34,647 nucleotides of DNA, from assembly GCA_012514315.1 (NCBI GenBank), contig JAAZAN010000161.1, forward strand, positions 1-34,647, read 5' to 3'. Shown here in pieces: positions 8,610-17,630 of this stretch (positions are counted from its first letter, which is position 1; each line of letters starts with the position of its first letter). The position numbers and the translations under genes are program-made. The DNA is from Chloroflexota bacterium (GTDB lineage Bacteria > Chloroflexota > Anaerolineae > B4-G1). Below the pieces are notes generated by a model. That model was not told where the DNA came from. It ran no database searches and saw only the letters and a program-made list of their open reading frames with translations.

Positions 8610-9551
8610 CTACTTTCTGGCCAAACACTGCTTAGCTGCCGCCACGATATCGGTCACCGCCAAGCCGAAGGCGTCCATCAAGGATTCGGGATCAGGGGCT
8701 GTCCGAGTAAAGGTGTCCCGGATTCCCACCCTTTCCAACGGAGTGGGACAGTGTTCGCTCAGAACCTCGGCCACCGCGCCACCTAGCCCTCCCACGATGG
8801 AGTGTTCCTCAGCCGTGACAATCGCACCAGTTCCCTCAGCCGCTCTACAAATAGTGTCTACATCCAATGGTTTGATCGTGTGAATTTCAACAACTCGGGC
8901 GCCGATCCCTTGAACAGCCAGGTCTTGTGCTGCCAAGAGACTCCGACCTACCATAGAACCAGTGGCTATGACCGTCACATCACCACCATCACGGAGGGTG
9001 ATACCCTTGCCGATCTCAAGCTGAAGGCTCTCGTCATGCACCGGCAGTGTTGCTGCGCGGCTTACACGCAGGTAGACCGGCCCATCTGATTCCGCCACGA
9101 GCGGCACCCATTTTGCAGCCTCAACCGCATCGGCCGGCACGATCACCCTCATCTCCGGCATCGCTCGCATAGTAGCGATGTCCATAATGGAATGATGAGT
9201 AGGTCCATCCTTGTAGTCCGATACCCCTGCGTAACCTGCCGCGATTTTAACGTTGGTGCGTGCATAACACACACAGGTGCGGATCTGTTCCACTGCACGC
9301 AGTGCGAGGAGCGCCGAGAACCCGTTCGCAAAAGGTATCATTCCACCCAACGCCAAGCCCACTGCGACATCGATAAGGCAGGGTTCAGCAATACCGATGT
9401 TGAGAAAGCGTTCTGGAAAACGTTCGCCAAACAGGCAAGACTGAGTTGATGAGCAAGTATCAACATCCAACACCATCACATCGGGATTGATCTCTCCATA
9501 GTCTGCCAGGGCAATGCCATAGGCGTTTCTCATAGGCATATTGCTAGTCAT
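8610..9551 (-). CDS. transketolase, C-terminal subunit (Pyr and C domains)
   Basis: Second half of a split ThDP-dependent transketolase, which moves two-carbon ketol units between sugar phosphates. It has 313 aa. The Pyr domain (about 1-170) carries the ThDP-activating glutamate E56 in NIGIAEP, and the C-terminal domain follows (about 190-313). It starts at the ATG at 9551, eight bases inside the end of the N-terminal subunit gene, with a GGAG Shine-Dalgarno in that gene. The two products should form one enzyme. Split transketolases are common in bacteria and archaea, and some serve special sugar pathways. Confidence 0.9.
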   Translation of the reverse strand: MTSNMPMRNAYGIALADYGEINPDVMVLDVDTCSSTQSCLFGERFPERFLNIGIAEPCLIDVAVGLALGGMIPFANGFSALLALRAVEQIRTCVCYARTNVKIAAGYAGVSDYKDGPTHHSIMDIATMRAMPEMRVIVPADAVEAAKWVPLVAESDGPVYLRVSRAATLPVHDESLQLEIGKGITLRDGGDVTVIATGSMVGRSLLAAQDLAVQGIGARVVEIHTIKPLDVDTICRAAEGTGAIVTAEEHSIVGGLGGAVAEVLSEHCPTPLERVGIRDTFTRTAPDPESLMDAFGLAVTDIVAAAKQCLARK

Positions 9552-10386
9552 AGTCTTCTCCGTTCAACTCAGCGACCACTTGGGCATACTGGCTCTCGTT
9601 CGGTGGAACGCCGTGCCAGTGTGCATCGTTTTCCATAAACGAGACCCCCTTGCCCTTGGTCGTATGGGCGACAATCACTGTTGGCCTGTCGTGCGTGTCC
9701 TCCGTCATATCAAACGCCTCCAAGATCTGCCGCACGTTGTGGCCGTGTATTTCCAGTACATTCCAGTTGAAGGCTCGCCACTTCGCCGCAAAGGGTTCCA
9801 GTGGCATGATCTCGTGAACAGGACCATCGAGCTGTACATCGTTGAAGTCCACGATGGCAGTCAGGTTACTCAACCGGTACTTGGCCGCGGTCATAGCACC
9901 CTCCCAGACGATGCCTCCCTGGCATTCACCATCGCCCAGAAGGACGTACACACGGTAACCAAGTCCACGGCACCGTCCAGCTAACGCCAGCCCTGTCCCA
10001 ACGGCTATACCGTGACCGAGAATGCCCGAGGTCATGTCTACCCCTGGCGTCTTAAGGCGATCCGGGTGTCCTTGAAGATGGCACTCCAGATCACCCCATT
10101 CCTGAAGATCGTGCATCGGGAAGAAACCACGCTTTGCGAGAGCGGCATACAGGACAGCAGACGCGTGTCCTTTGCTTAGAATAAACCGATCACGCTCCGG
10201 CCAACCGGGTCGAGCGGGATCGATCCGCAACTTGCTGAAGAACAGAGCAGCCATGATCTCGGCTGCCGAGAGCGAGCCCCCGGGATGCCCAGCTTGCCTC
10301 CTGTAGATCATGTCCATACTATCGATCCGCAGTTGACGGGCATGCTCCTCTAGTTCGCGTATCAGACTTTCGGTATAACCGACCAT
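9544..10386 (-). CDS. transketolase, N-terminal (PP) subunit
   Basis: First half of the split transketolase, binding ThDP diphosphate and Mg2+. The protein is 280 aa. It shows GHPGGSLS (about residues 33-40), the SKGHAS segment and the ThDP motif LLGDGECQGG followed by VDFND. I start it at the ATG at 10386, which has AGAGGA eight bases upstream; in-frame GTG codons at 10410 and 10428 are alternatives, the former overlapping the upstream stop as GTGA. It overlaps the C-terminal subunit gene by eight bases. The upstream neighbour is a chimeric pseudogene. Confidence 0.9.
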   Translation of the reverse strand: MVGYTESLIRELEEHARQLRIDSMDMIYRRQAGHPGGSLSAAEIMAALFFSKLRIDPARPGWPERDRFILSKGHASAVLYAALAKRGFFPMHDLQEWGDLECHLQGHPDRLKTPGVDMTSGILGHGIAVGTGLALAGRCRGLGYRVYVLLGDGECQGGIVWEGAMTAAKYRLSNLTAIVDFNDVQLDGPVHEIMPLEPFAAKWRAFNWNVLEIHGHNVRQILEAFDMTEDTHDRPTVIVAHTTKGKGVSFMENDAHWHGVPPNESQYAQVVAELNGEDYD

Positions 10387-10406
10387 GTCCTCAATCCTCT
10401 CAACTG

Positions 10407-11272
10407 TCACTCGCGCACATCTACCCACCGTCGTTCCTGAGTCGCAACTGCCACGGCATCAAGAACCATCTGGCACTGCCAGCCGTCATCAAAGTCTGCC
10501 AGGTGTGGAGACTTCTGGCCGCCAATGGCCTGCACGAAGGAAAAGGCCTGATCATACCGGAAACCAATGACTGGTGGGTCTACACCCACGTCCCGCAGCG
10601 AACCTGGCACCTTGAAGAAACGACGTGGCACCGGCACAGTGATCATGCGCTGCTCATCGAAAGGTTCACGCAGGCCAAGCCGCAGTTGCAGAGGGTCTTG
10701 CAGTTCGTACAACGCGGTCCCTTTGGAGCCATTCACCTCCACATACTGATAGTCCGCTTGCCCAGCGCCTCGACCCGGCACTAGGCGAGAGACCTCGAAC
10801 ACACCGGTGCCCCCTTGCTGGAAGTCAGCCAGAAAAGCGGCCGCATCATCCACACTGCAGTCATTGTAGCGCTCCGTACCAACCACTCGCCGCCGTGGCA
10901 TTCCGCCATCTCCACCAACGGTGTGAACACCTCCTCGAAGATGAGCAGGTTATCCTCAACGCTCTTGTACGGGTCACGGCCAGCGAAGATGTTGATAACG
11001 CCAATGCCTGCATCGGCCGCAATCTCGATATCCCGCCGTAGCACAGCCGCCCGTTGCTCCCGTTCACCGGCATCACCCACCAAGTGATTCTGTGCCCGAC
11101 CAAGGACATCGACACGCACATCCTGGTGCCGAGGCATCAGTCCCCTTACCCCATCAATATCCTGGGGACAGCCATCAAGCTCTAGAGCTAGAAGTCCGTT
11201 CTTGGAAGCCCAAGCAAATATCTCATCCAGCGAACTCTCTCTGAGCATCCAGGTCAAGAAACCGATTTCTAT
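10407..11272 (-). pseudogene. chimeric pseudogene: front of a sugar-phosphate isomerase joined out of frame to the back of a Gfo/Idh/MocA oxidoreductase
   Basis: The 5' part (about 11272-10900) encodes the first 120-130 residues of a TIM-barrel sugar-phosphate isomerase/epimerase (EIGFLTWMLRE at its start, then IEIAADAGIGVINIFAGRDPY). Homology then stops abruptly. From about 10900 the next frame encodes only the last 150-160 residues of a Gfo/Idh/MocA oxidoreductase (DDAAAFLADF, GVFEVSRL, ending in ATQERRWVDV). The NAD-binding domain of the second gene and the barrel end of the first are both absent. The codon where the isomerase should begin is ATA (11272-11270), and an in-frame TGA lies just upstream; the first usable start is an internal TTG at 11257. 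One deletion between adjacent genes, or an assembly join, would explain it. Confidence 0.7.
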
Positions 11273-11439
11273 CTCTAGCCCGCTTTCACTGTACTGGCAT
11301 CAGGCAGTGCACCTGATCGGACTTCCGGAACACACGCTTCACGGAACCCATCATACTCGTCACGCATCCTTGAGAAGCACACTCCCTTGTACCCCGCCTA
11401 ACATACCGTAGCCCCACAAAGGCTATGGCAGAGCGCTGG

Positions 11440-12300
11440 CTAGTCATCCAACAAGCTCTCTACCTGTCGAATGGATATGCGTGCTGCTGCCTCCGGATCC
11501 TCGTGAAGAATCCGTTTGTAGTACTCGAACGACTCAAACTCCACGCTACAGAACCCTGTGTACCCGGTAGCATCGAGTGCTCTGAAGAGACTCCTCCAGT
11601 CAACTCGCCCCTCACCCAGTAGCGGAAACACGAACCGGCCCACAACGGGTTCCCCAACGGCGTCCTTCAGATGGACGTGGGCAATCTGCTGTCCCCATTC
11701 GCCGATAACCCACGAGACATCCAGATTGCCGTAGAGGATCCCGTGTGAAGGGTCAAAATTGACGCGATGAAATGGACTGGCCGCCTTCGCCATAAGGTAG
11801 CGGTGGGAGTAGAAGTCATGCGCGACCTGACCAAACACGGCCTCGGAGCTGATCACCACCTGGGATTTCTCCGCCGCCTTGATGAAAGCATCGTAGGCTT
11901 CCAGAACCTGTTCCCAGGCGGCAGATTCGCTGATGTCCTCCCCCACCCTCGGGGCAGCGGCGTCCCAGGCAGCCGGGCCCGTCATCGTACCGACAGTCGC
12001 GACGCCGCACTCGCCCGCAGCCTCGATAGCCCGCACAGTGCGCTCGATGCGGCGCCTCCGCGTGCGATCATCTAGCGAGACCAGATCCTCGTGCGCCATG
12101 ATCCGAGAGACTTCCATCCCCGCATCGCGTGTTCTTTCCACCAGCTCCCGCAGCCGGCCCAAAGGCAAATCGGGGTCGAAATGAGCCGTAGTCCACTCGA
12201 TTCCCTCATATCCAAGACCTCTCAGGGATTCGATCACGCTCGATGCGTCCATCGACGAATAGCCCAGACCCGCCAGAAAGGAGAGTTTCCATCTGCGCAT
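11440..12300 (-). CDS. sugar-phosphate isomerase/epimerase family TIM barrel (IolE-like)
   Basis: AP-endonuclease-2-like xylose-isomerase-type TIM barrel, 286 aa, in a superfamily that includes inosose dehydratase IolE, hexulose isomerases and D-psicose epimerases. Likely divalent-metal ligands are the E in ISSEAVF, the D in NFDPSH, the H in HVHLKD and the final E in SVEFESF, in the order expected for the family. The ATG at 12300 has a good TTTAGGAG Shine-Dalgarno; a longer frame from a GTG at 12357 is less likely. It lies between the SDR gene and the chimeric pseudogene. An IolE-type role is suggested only by neighbours. Confidence 0.8.
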   Translation of the reverse strand: MRRWKLSFLAGLGYSSMDASSVIESLRGLGYEGIEWTTAHFDPDLPLGRLRELVERTRDAGMEVSRIMAHEDLVSLDDRTRRRRIERTVRAIEAAGECGVATVGTMTGPAAWDAAAPRVGEDISESAAWEQVLEAYDAFIKAAEKSQVVISSEAVFGQVAHDFYSHRYLMAKAASPFHRVNFDPSHGILYGNLDVSWVIGEWGQQIAHVHLKDAVGEPVVGRFVFPLLGEGRVDWRSLFRALDATGYTGFCSVEFESFEYYKRILHEDPEAAARISIRQVESLLDD

Positions 12301-12387
12301 GTTGCCAACTCCTAAAGGGATACAGCCAAGGTCAACAAACAGCCTATCCGACGCCACTGCGACTAGAGATCTAGACCAGCGACGCCT

Positions 12388-13281
12388 CTAGAATTCAAGC
12401 TGCTCAAAGTCCTGCCACTCATCGCGCGGCACCCAGCCGAGCACGCGTCCCGCCTTCCGAATGTCGTACATCGAGGCGTATGGATCGTTCTCGTAGTAGC
12501 CGGTATCATTGACCGCAGGGATATCGTCACCCCAGATCGCTTCGGCAACCTCCAGCGTTGGAACGGGATACAGCGTGTTGCGTGCAGAAAGAAAGAACGC
12601 CTCGAACGGCTCATCCCTCCCTGCCTCGAAGCGGTAGTCCACACCGGCCAGGCACGCGCGGGCAACGTCTCGAACGGAGATGTAGCCACCGAACCAGGCC
12701 GTCTTAGGATCGAAGATGCCTTCCCGCGCGCGTCGGACCTGCTCCGCAGCGCCTCGTCTTGATCGTTCGACCAGGACGAACTGATATCGAAGCGATATCG
12801 CCTCAATTCGATACGCCTTGGCATACGTCTGCGCCATCCGTTCTCCAAAGTGCTTCGAGAGACTGTATGACTCATGTGGCCACAGTGGATGCTGTTCGTC
12901 CACAGGCAGATACAGAGGCTTCAACGCCACATTGTGAATACCGAAGCCGGTGCTTGAGTCACTACATCCATAGACGACGCGCTGAACGCCGTTCTCACGA
13001 ACAGCCTCCAAGACATTAAACGTTGAAACAGTATTCTCACCTATGACGACTTCCGGCGGATCGCTGTACGGGTCCGGTATTGCTGCCAGGTGTACCACGG
13101 CATCAAACCCGTTCAGTGCTCCCAGGGTCTCCTCCCGCTTCAGCAAGTCCACCTCAATGAATGGGTAATTTCCCCGCGGGGGTACCCGATCAACCGACAC
13201 AACGTTGTGCCCACCGTGTGTGAGCTCGTCACATACATATCGCCCGATTGCCCCACTTCCACCCGTCACTGCAACACGCAT
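12388..13281 (-). CDS. NAD-dependent epimerase/dehydratase (extended SDR)
   Basis: Cytoplasmic extended short-chain dehydrogenase of 297 aa. The NAD-binding glycine motif is VTGGSGAIG (residues 5-13), the conserved HLAAIPDP follows the third strand, and the catalytic YSLSK pair is in the middle. The ATG at 13281 has a near-perfect AGGAGG Shine-Dalgarno. Relatives oxidise uronates (uronate dehydrogenase-like) or epimerise nucleotide sugars; in a catabolic cluster without nucleotide-sugar genes, oxidation of a free sugar or uronate is more likely. The substrate is not determinable here. Confidence 0.85.
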   Translation of the reverse strand: MRVAVTGGSGAIGRYVCDELTHGGHNVVSVDRVPPRGNYPFIEVDLLKREETLGALNGFDAVVHLAAIPDPYSDPPEVVIGENTVSTFNVLEAVRENGVQRVVYGCSDSSTGFGIHNVALKPLYLPVDEQHPLWPHESYSLSKHFGERMAQTYAKAYRIEAISLRYQFVLVERSRRGAAEQVRRAREGIFDPKTAWFGGYISVRDVARACLAGVDYRFEAGRDEPFEAFFLSARNTLYPVPTLEVAEAIWGDDIPAVNDTGYYENDPYASMYDIRKAGRVLGWVPRDEWQDFEQLEF

Positions 13282-13375
13282 CGTGTTCCTCCTGGTTCAC
13301 ATCATATGCTTGGTCAAAGCTCGTGCGCACAGCCATCGCCCACGATGTATCGCCCCGCAGCAGTCGATCACTTAG

Positions 13376-15286
13376 CTAGAGCCCGATCTCGTGCCGTAGC
13401 GCTTGCGTCTCCTCCACCCAATTGCCGACGTTCCATCGGCCAAAGGCCCCCAGCCCGCCCAGCGGATTGGGCCCGTAGTAAACCGGCACGTGGATAAGAG
13501 AAATCCCCGTGTGCTGCCTGGCCCGATCGAGCGCCGCCACCAGCGCCTCGGGTGAACGTCCTCCGTCGAACGCTGCCACGCCGGGGACAGACCGCGCCCA
13601 CGCGACGTAGTCAGTCGCGACGTCGTCGGATGTCGCGTAGACGGCGCCATACTGTTCCGCCTGCAATGCCGATATCGCTGCCATACGGCGATTATCCAGC
13701 ACGAGGACGCACCCGTTTGCGCCGTGGGCCGTGCCGTCGATCAGAATCTGGGGGTTCATGGTGAATGAACCGTCGCCCACAATCGCCAGGCCATAGAACC
13801 GGCGCTCCGATAGGCCGGTCGCCAGCAACGCTGAGGCGCTGAATCCCATGTAGCTTGCACCGGTGTCGGAGAAGGTCCGCCCCAATCGGTCGTCCTCCAC
13901 AATCTGGAATCCGTTCGCCTGCACGTCGCCTGAGTCGAAGAAGGTCGCCACATCGTGCGCCCTCGCCCAGTCCGTAGCCGCTTTGATGACTGCGATCTGC
14001 GTGAGCACTTCCTCTCCCCACACCTCATCATACAGAGCAGGCGTTGCATAGCGTTCTGCCTTGAATGCTTCCCAGCGTTGCCGTTGCTCTACACAGCTCC
14101 TGAGCCAACGCGATTCAGTCTCAGATCCTGCGCACTTGAGCTTTCGCAGTTCCTCATTCAGCCGAGCCAAGGTAGGCCCAGCATCGCCCACGAACGGCAT
14201 CGCTCGGCCGTAGTGAGTCGCCGCCTCAACATCGATGTTGATATTGATGACCTGCCGCACACACGGGTAGGCCGTTCGTGAACTATCCGATTGACACACA
14301 AAACGAGTCCCGATAGCAACCAACAGATCAGCCTGCTCCATGGCGAAGTTGCCACAGATCGAACCTTTCGACCCACCGACCAGCATGTTTCGCCTATGGT
14401 GGTATGGGATCACCCCACTGACGATAGGACTCACCACCGCAACCCCATCAGCCAACTCGAGAAACTCCAGAAGCTCAGGTCCAGCCTCGCGTGCACCACC
14501 GCCAACCCGCACCACCACCCGTTCAGCAGAAAGCAGTGCTTCGGCAGCTCGTGCGTAGGCGCCTTCGTCAGGCGCAGCGCCGGTCCGTGGGGGCGGGACC
14601 ACCGGAAGCTCGTCCAGGTTGAACATCGACATTCGGCTCGGCTGCTCGTTCATCGGCATCAGCAGGTAGAAGGGGCCGGCTTGATGGGGATGATCGACCG
14701 TATTGAGGCCACGCCGGAGCGCTGTGCTGACCGCCGGCGGCGTGTGGAGGCTGTACGCCCGTCCCAGAGCCGAAAAGAGTCTCAGGAAACGTCCCTGTTC
14801 AGCCCCTGGAATCTGCTGAAAGTTAGGGCCTTCGTCCTCCGTTGTCTCATCGCCCAGGAGATACCAGACGCCAATCCGATCAGTCAGCGGCGTAAGTGAC
14901 CCGGCCAACGCCTGAAGCGCTCCGGGCCCGATCGAAGTGAAAACAGCCGCCTTCTCTCCTGTGACCCAACGCAGCGCCGCTGCAGCGTGCGAGGCCTCAA
15001 TCTCGCTACGCACTCCGAAAGTACGTACCAGCCCAGCCTCCTCGTAGATGCGCAGGACTTCAGCGATCTCTGTGGAGCCGTGCCCGAAGACTCCGACAAA
15101 CGTGCGGACCCCCTGGCGCAGCAGACCCAGCACAAGCGCCTCGGACAACGTGGCGTCAATACGCCGCGGCAGCGTCTCGCTACATAGTGCCTCCTCGAGG
15201 CCTCCGGCTTCGGCGATCGCTTGCGCCCGCTGCATACGCTCCTGCGCCAGGATAGCCGCCTTTTCTGTCGGTGGTACCGTTGTCAT
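13376..15286 (-). CDS. ThDP-dependent enzyme, IolD/acetolactate-synthase-like
   Basis: A 636-aa ThDP enzyme with the three-domain layout of acetolactate synthase and of IolD (THcHDO hydrolase, also about 637 aa in B. subtilis). The Pyr domain has GVFGHGS and the likely catalytic glutamate E95 in RSEIEASH; TSIGPGAL follows. The middle domain has VVRVGGGAREAG. The ThDP motif starts GDGS at about 504 and ends LDNR near 533. The end WNVGNWVEETQ resembles the IolD C-terminus. IolD hydrolytically opens a cyclohexanedione ring; a ring-opening or ketoacid C-C cleavage is therefore likely. The AGGAG Shine-Dalgarno serves either the ATG at 15286 or a GTG at 15289. It lacks ilvN or ilvC neighbours, arguing against branched-chain synthesis. 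Confidence 0.8.
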   Translation of the reverse strand: MTTVPPTEKAAILAQERMQRAQAIAEAGGLEEALCSETLPRRIDATLSEALVLGLLRQGVRTFVGVFGHGSTEIAEVLRIYEEAGLVRTFGVRSEIEASHAAAALRWVTGEKAAVFTSIGPGALQALAGSLTPLTDRIGVWYLLGDETTEDEGPNFQQIPGAEQGRFLRLFSALGRAYSLHTPPAVSTALRRGLNTVDHPHQAGPFYLLMPMNEQPSRMSMFNLDELPVVPPPRTGAAPDEGAYARAAEALLSAERVVVRVGGGAREAGPELLEFLELADGVAVVSPIVSGVIPYHHRRNMLVGGSKGSICGNFAMEQADLLVAIGTRFVCQSDSSRTAYPCVRQVININIDVEAATHYGRAMPFVGDAGPTLARLNEELRKLKCAGSETESRWLRSCVEQRQRWEAFKAERYATPALYDEVWGEEVLTQIAVIKAATDWARAHDVATFFDSGDVQANGFQIVEDDRLGRTFSDTGASYMGFSASALLATGLSERRFYGLAIVGDGSFTMNPQILIDGTAHGANGCVLVLDNRRMAAISALQAEQYGAVYATSDDVATDYVAWARSVPGVAAFDGGRSPEALVAALDRARQHTGISLIHVPVYYGPNPLGGLGAFGRWNVGNWVEETQALRHEIGL

Positions 15287-15397
15287 CACTCACCACTCCT
15301 CTGTAATATCAACATAGTCATTGTGGCGCGGTTGCCGGCCAGTACCCGACGCCTTGCTCACAGGATTCGCACCCATCACACGAAGAAGATCGAGTCC

Positions 15398-16591
15398 CTA
15401 TGGACTGCATAGATCATAGGCCGTGTCGTACGGCTGAACCTCGTCGACCCTCACAGGACGGCCTGACTGCGCCGACTGAATGGCGGCCAGTGTACATTGC
15501 ACGGCGTGGACCCCGTCCTCACCGCCGTATCGCGGCTCTGTATCCGTCGCTATGCAGTCGATGAAATGGTGCACCTGATTGACGTGGCCTTGGCTGTAGT
15601 AGCAGATATCGGACTGCCAGATATCGTCGCCCCCTTCATCAAAGCGGAAGCAGAGCGTGTCTCTTCCCTCCCGGTGCAGGACCAGATGCTGCTGCTCACC
15701 TTGCCACAGCAGGTTGTCGCCTCCCTCGCCCAGCACTTCGATCATTCCCTTGTCTCCGATAACGATCGTACTGAAGCCTCGCATGAAGTCATACTTGCCA
15801 TTCAGTCGCTCTGCGCGCATCCAGACGCCTTGATGGGCCGGATCATCGTACCTCCAGGTGATGATCGGTATGTCCACCTCGGCCGTCGTGTAAGGATCGT
15901 GCGCCGCGCCTGTGCCCTTGGATTGACCACCAGCGACCGAAGCGACCGCGTACACCTCGTCTACAGGCAAGTCCAGCATCAGGTACTCTGCGGTAGCGAA
16001 GAAATGGACCGCATGGTCATAGATCCACGCGTACTTTCCGCCTCCGGATCTGACTGGGTCAATCCGCCAGTTACGATCCGGTGGGATGCTGTAGGCAATC
16101 CCATCTTGACGTTCCATCCACGCGCCGTGCCGTTGGCGAATCTGCAGCGGCTGCCCAATCTCGCCAGCCTCGATCAGCTCGCGGGCTTTCATATGCGATG
16201 TGATGAAGACATAGGTTTCGCCCACCACCAGCTTGACCCCGTTCTCACGGGCAGCCGTGACCGCTTCCATCCCTTCGGAGACACTGCGGCAGAAGGGCTT
16301 CTCACAGTGCACGTGCTTTCCGGCCCGCGCAGCCTGTACCGTCATCGTTGAGTGCAGGAACGTAGGCGTGGCGATGTCGACAGCATCGATCACTGGGTCA
16401 CCCAGCATCTCCTCATACGACGTGTAGACCTTGGAGACTCCACGTTCAGCCGCAAAACGCTGAGCGCGTTCCTCGTCCACATCACACACGGCCACGAGTT
16501 CGGCGCGTGGATCGCCCGCGTACCCCTCGGCATGCGCCCGCGCGGCCAATCCTAACCCGACCATACCTACATTCAGTCTCGGCTGTACCAT
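15398..16591 (-). CDS. Gfo/Idh/MocA family oxidoreductase
   Basis: NAD(P)-dependent sugar or polyol dehydrogenase of 397 aa. The N-terminal Rossmann motif is GMVGLGLAARAHA (about residues 9-21), followed by CDVDEERA and the family's HCEKPFCRS with the conserved EKP lysine; the C-terminal alpha/beta domain follows. The family includes inositol 2-dehydrogenase IolG, glucose-fructose oxidoreductase and others. The ATG at 16591 is preceded by AGGGGGAT. As the first structural gene after the IclR regulator it probably catalyses the first oxidation of the pathway, by inference. Confidence 0.9.
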   Translation of the reverse strand: MVQPRLNVGMVGLGLAARAHAEGYAGDPRAELVAVCDVDEERAQRFAAERGVSKVYTSYEEMLGDPVIDAVDIATPTFLHSTMTVQAARAGKHVHCEKPFCRSVSEGMEAVTAARENGVKLVVGETYVFITSHMKARELIEAGEIGQPLQIRQRHGAWMERQDGIAYSIPPDRNWRIDPVRSGGGKYAWIYDHAVHFFATAEYLMLDLPVDEVYAVASVAGGQSKGTGAAHDPYTTAEVDIPIITWRYDDPAHQGVWMRAERLNGKYDFMRGFSTIVIGDKGMIEVLGEGGDNLLWQGEQQHLVLHREGRDTLCFRFDEGGDDIWQSDICYYSQGHVNQVHHFIDCIATDTEPRYGGEDGVHAVQCTLAAIQSAQSGRPVRVDEVQPYDTAYDLCSP

Positions 16592-16760
16592 ATTATCCCC
16601 CTAACACCGTCTGAACAAGAGTTGGCTAATCGGCAACACTGGTTCACTTATGACAACACAAAAAAAGGAGAACGAGAGAGTCCAGGACTGGCCCGAGACA
16701 GGGCTACAACCTGAGTCTGCAGAAATATCCCACCGACTATACCTCGCCGCCCTGCGGAGC

Positions 16761-17528
16761 CTACGAACCTTCGGCAAAACCAAGCAATCGGGATATCTCC
16801 GACGCCGTATCCACAACGAACCTGGCAATCTCGGGAATCTGATCAAGTGACACGCGAACGGTAGGCCCGGACACCCCCACACTTGCGACCACCTTCCCCC
16901 TGTAGTCGCGCAGAGGCGCGGCAACACAGCGCACGCCAGGATCAAACTCCTCATCATCGACTGCATAGCCGCGTTCTCGCACGACCTCCAGGTGTGGAGC
17001 CAATTCGCGTAGAGTCAAGAGCGTACGCGGTGTGTAACGCTTGAGTCCAACGCCCTCGAAAAGCCGCTCCAGTTCTTCGAGTGGCAAATGTGCAACCAAG
17101 GCCTTACCCGTCGCCGTACAGTGCAGCGGCCCGCGCCGCCCAATCTCAGTATTCACGTTGAGATTTGCCCCTGATTCCACTGTCTCAACGTACATCACCT
17201 GCCCATCAACCAACACAGCCAGATGAGCCGATTCCCCAACGCTCTCCTTCAGACGCCCCAGCGACGGTTTGGCAACTGACCGCAACTCGATACGATCCAG
17301 CGCACGCCGACTCAACTCAACAATCCTCAACCCCACTTGATAGCGACGGGTCTCCTCAACCTGCTCAACAAATCCTCGACCTGCCAATGTGGACAGCAAA
17401 CGAAAGGCCGAGCTCTTGTCGATGTCCAGTGCCTGTGCTATCTGGGTAACACCCATAGCATCGCCGTTTTCGGACAGGATCAAGAGAATGTCTAACCCGC
17501 GAGCCAGAGACTGAACTTCACGCGACAC
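16761..17528 (-). CDS. IclR family transcriptional regulator
   Basis: DNA-binding regulator, 255 aa, of normal IclR length. The N-terminal winged helix-turn-helix (about residues 6-60) includes IAQALDIDKSSAFRLLSTL; the C-terminal GAF-like effector domain shows GRRGPLHCTATGKALVAHL and the late conserved DEEFDPGVRCVAAPLRD. It starts with GTG at 17528 behind a modest GGTGG Shine-Dalgarno. It heads the minus-strand catabolic cluster and is divergent from lpdA. A perfect-consensus promoter with an embedded palindrome lies about 100 bases upstream, so it likely controls itself and the cluster. Confidence 0.93.
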   Translation of the reverse strand: MSREVQSLARGLDILLILSENGDAMGVTQIAQALDIDKSSAFRLLSTLAGRGFVEQVEETRRYQVGLRIVELSRRALDRIELRSVAKPSLGRLKESVGESAHLAVLVDGQVMYVETVESGANLNVNTEIGRRGPLHCTATGKALVAHLPLEELERLFEGVGLKRYTPRTLLTLRELAPHLEVVRERGYAVDDEEFDPGVRCVAAPLRDYRGKVVASVGVSGPTVRVSLDQIPEIARFVVDTASEISRLLGFAEGS

Positions 17529-17630
17529 ACGACACCACCCATCATAAATGACTTACTACCAGACCTTCACGCAGAGAACCACAGAGACTATCCAATCCAT
17601 CGCACAACTCATCATGTTCAGTTGTGGATC

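Noticed and set aside
13376..15286. Acetolactate synthase for branched-chain amino-acid synthesis
   Set aside because: No regulatory subunit or ilvC nearby, a catabolic context, and an IolD-like length and C-terminus.
16660..16760. Run of seven T on the minus strand downstream of the IclR gene as an intrinsic terminator
   Set aside because: Only a four- to five-base stem (around AGTCCTGGACT) precedes it at some distance; too weak, and the next gene is on the same strand.
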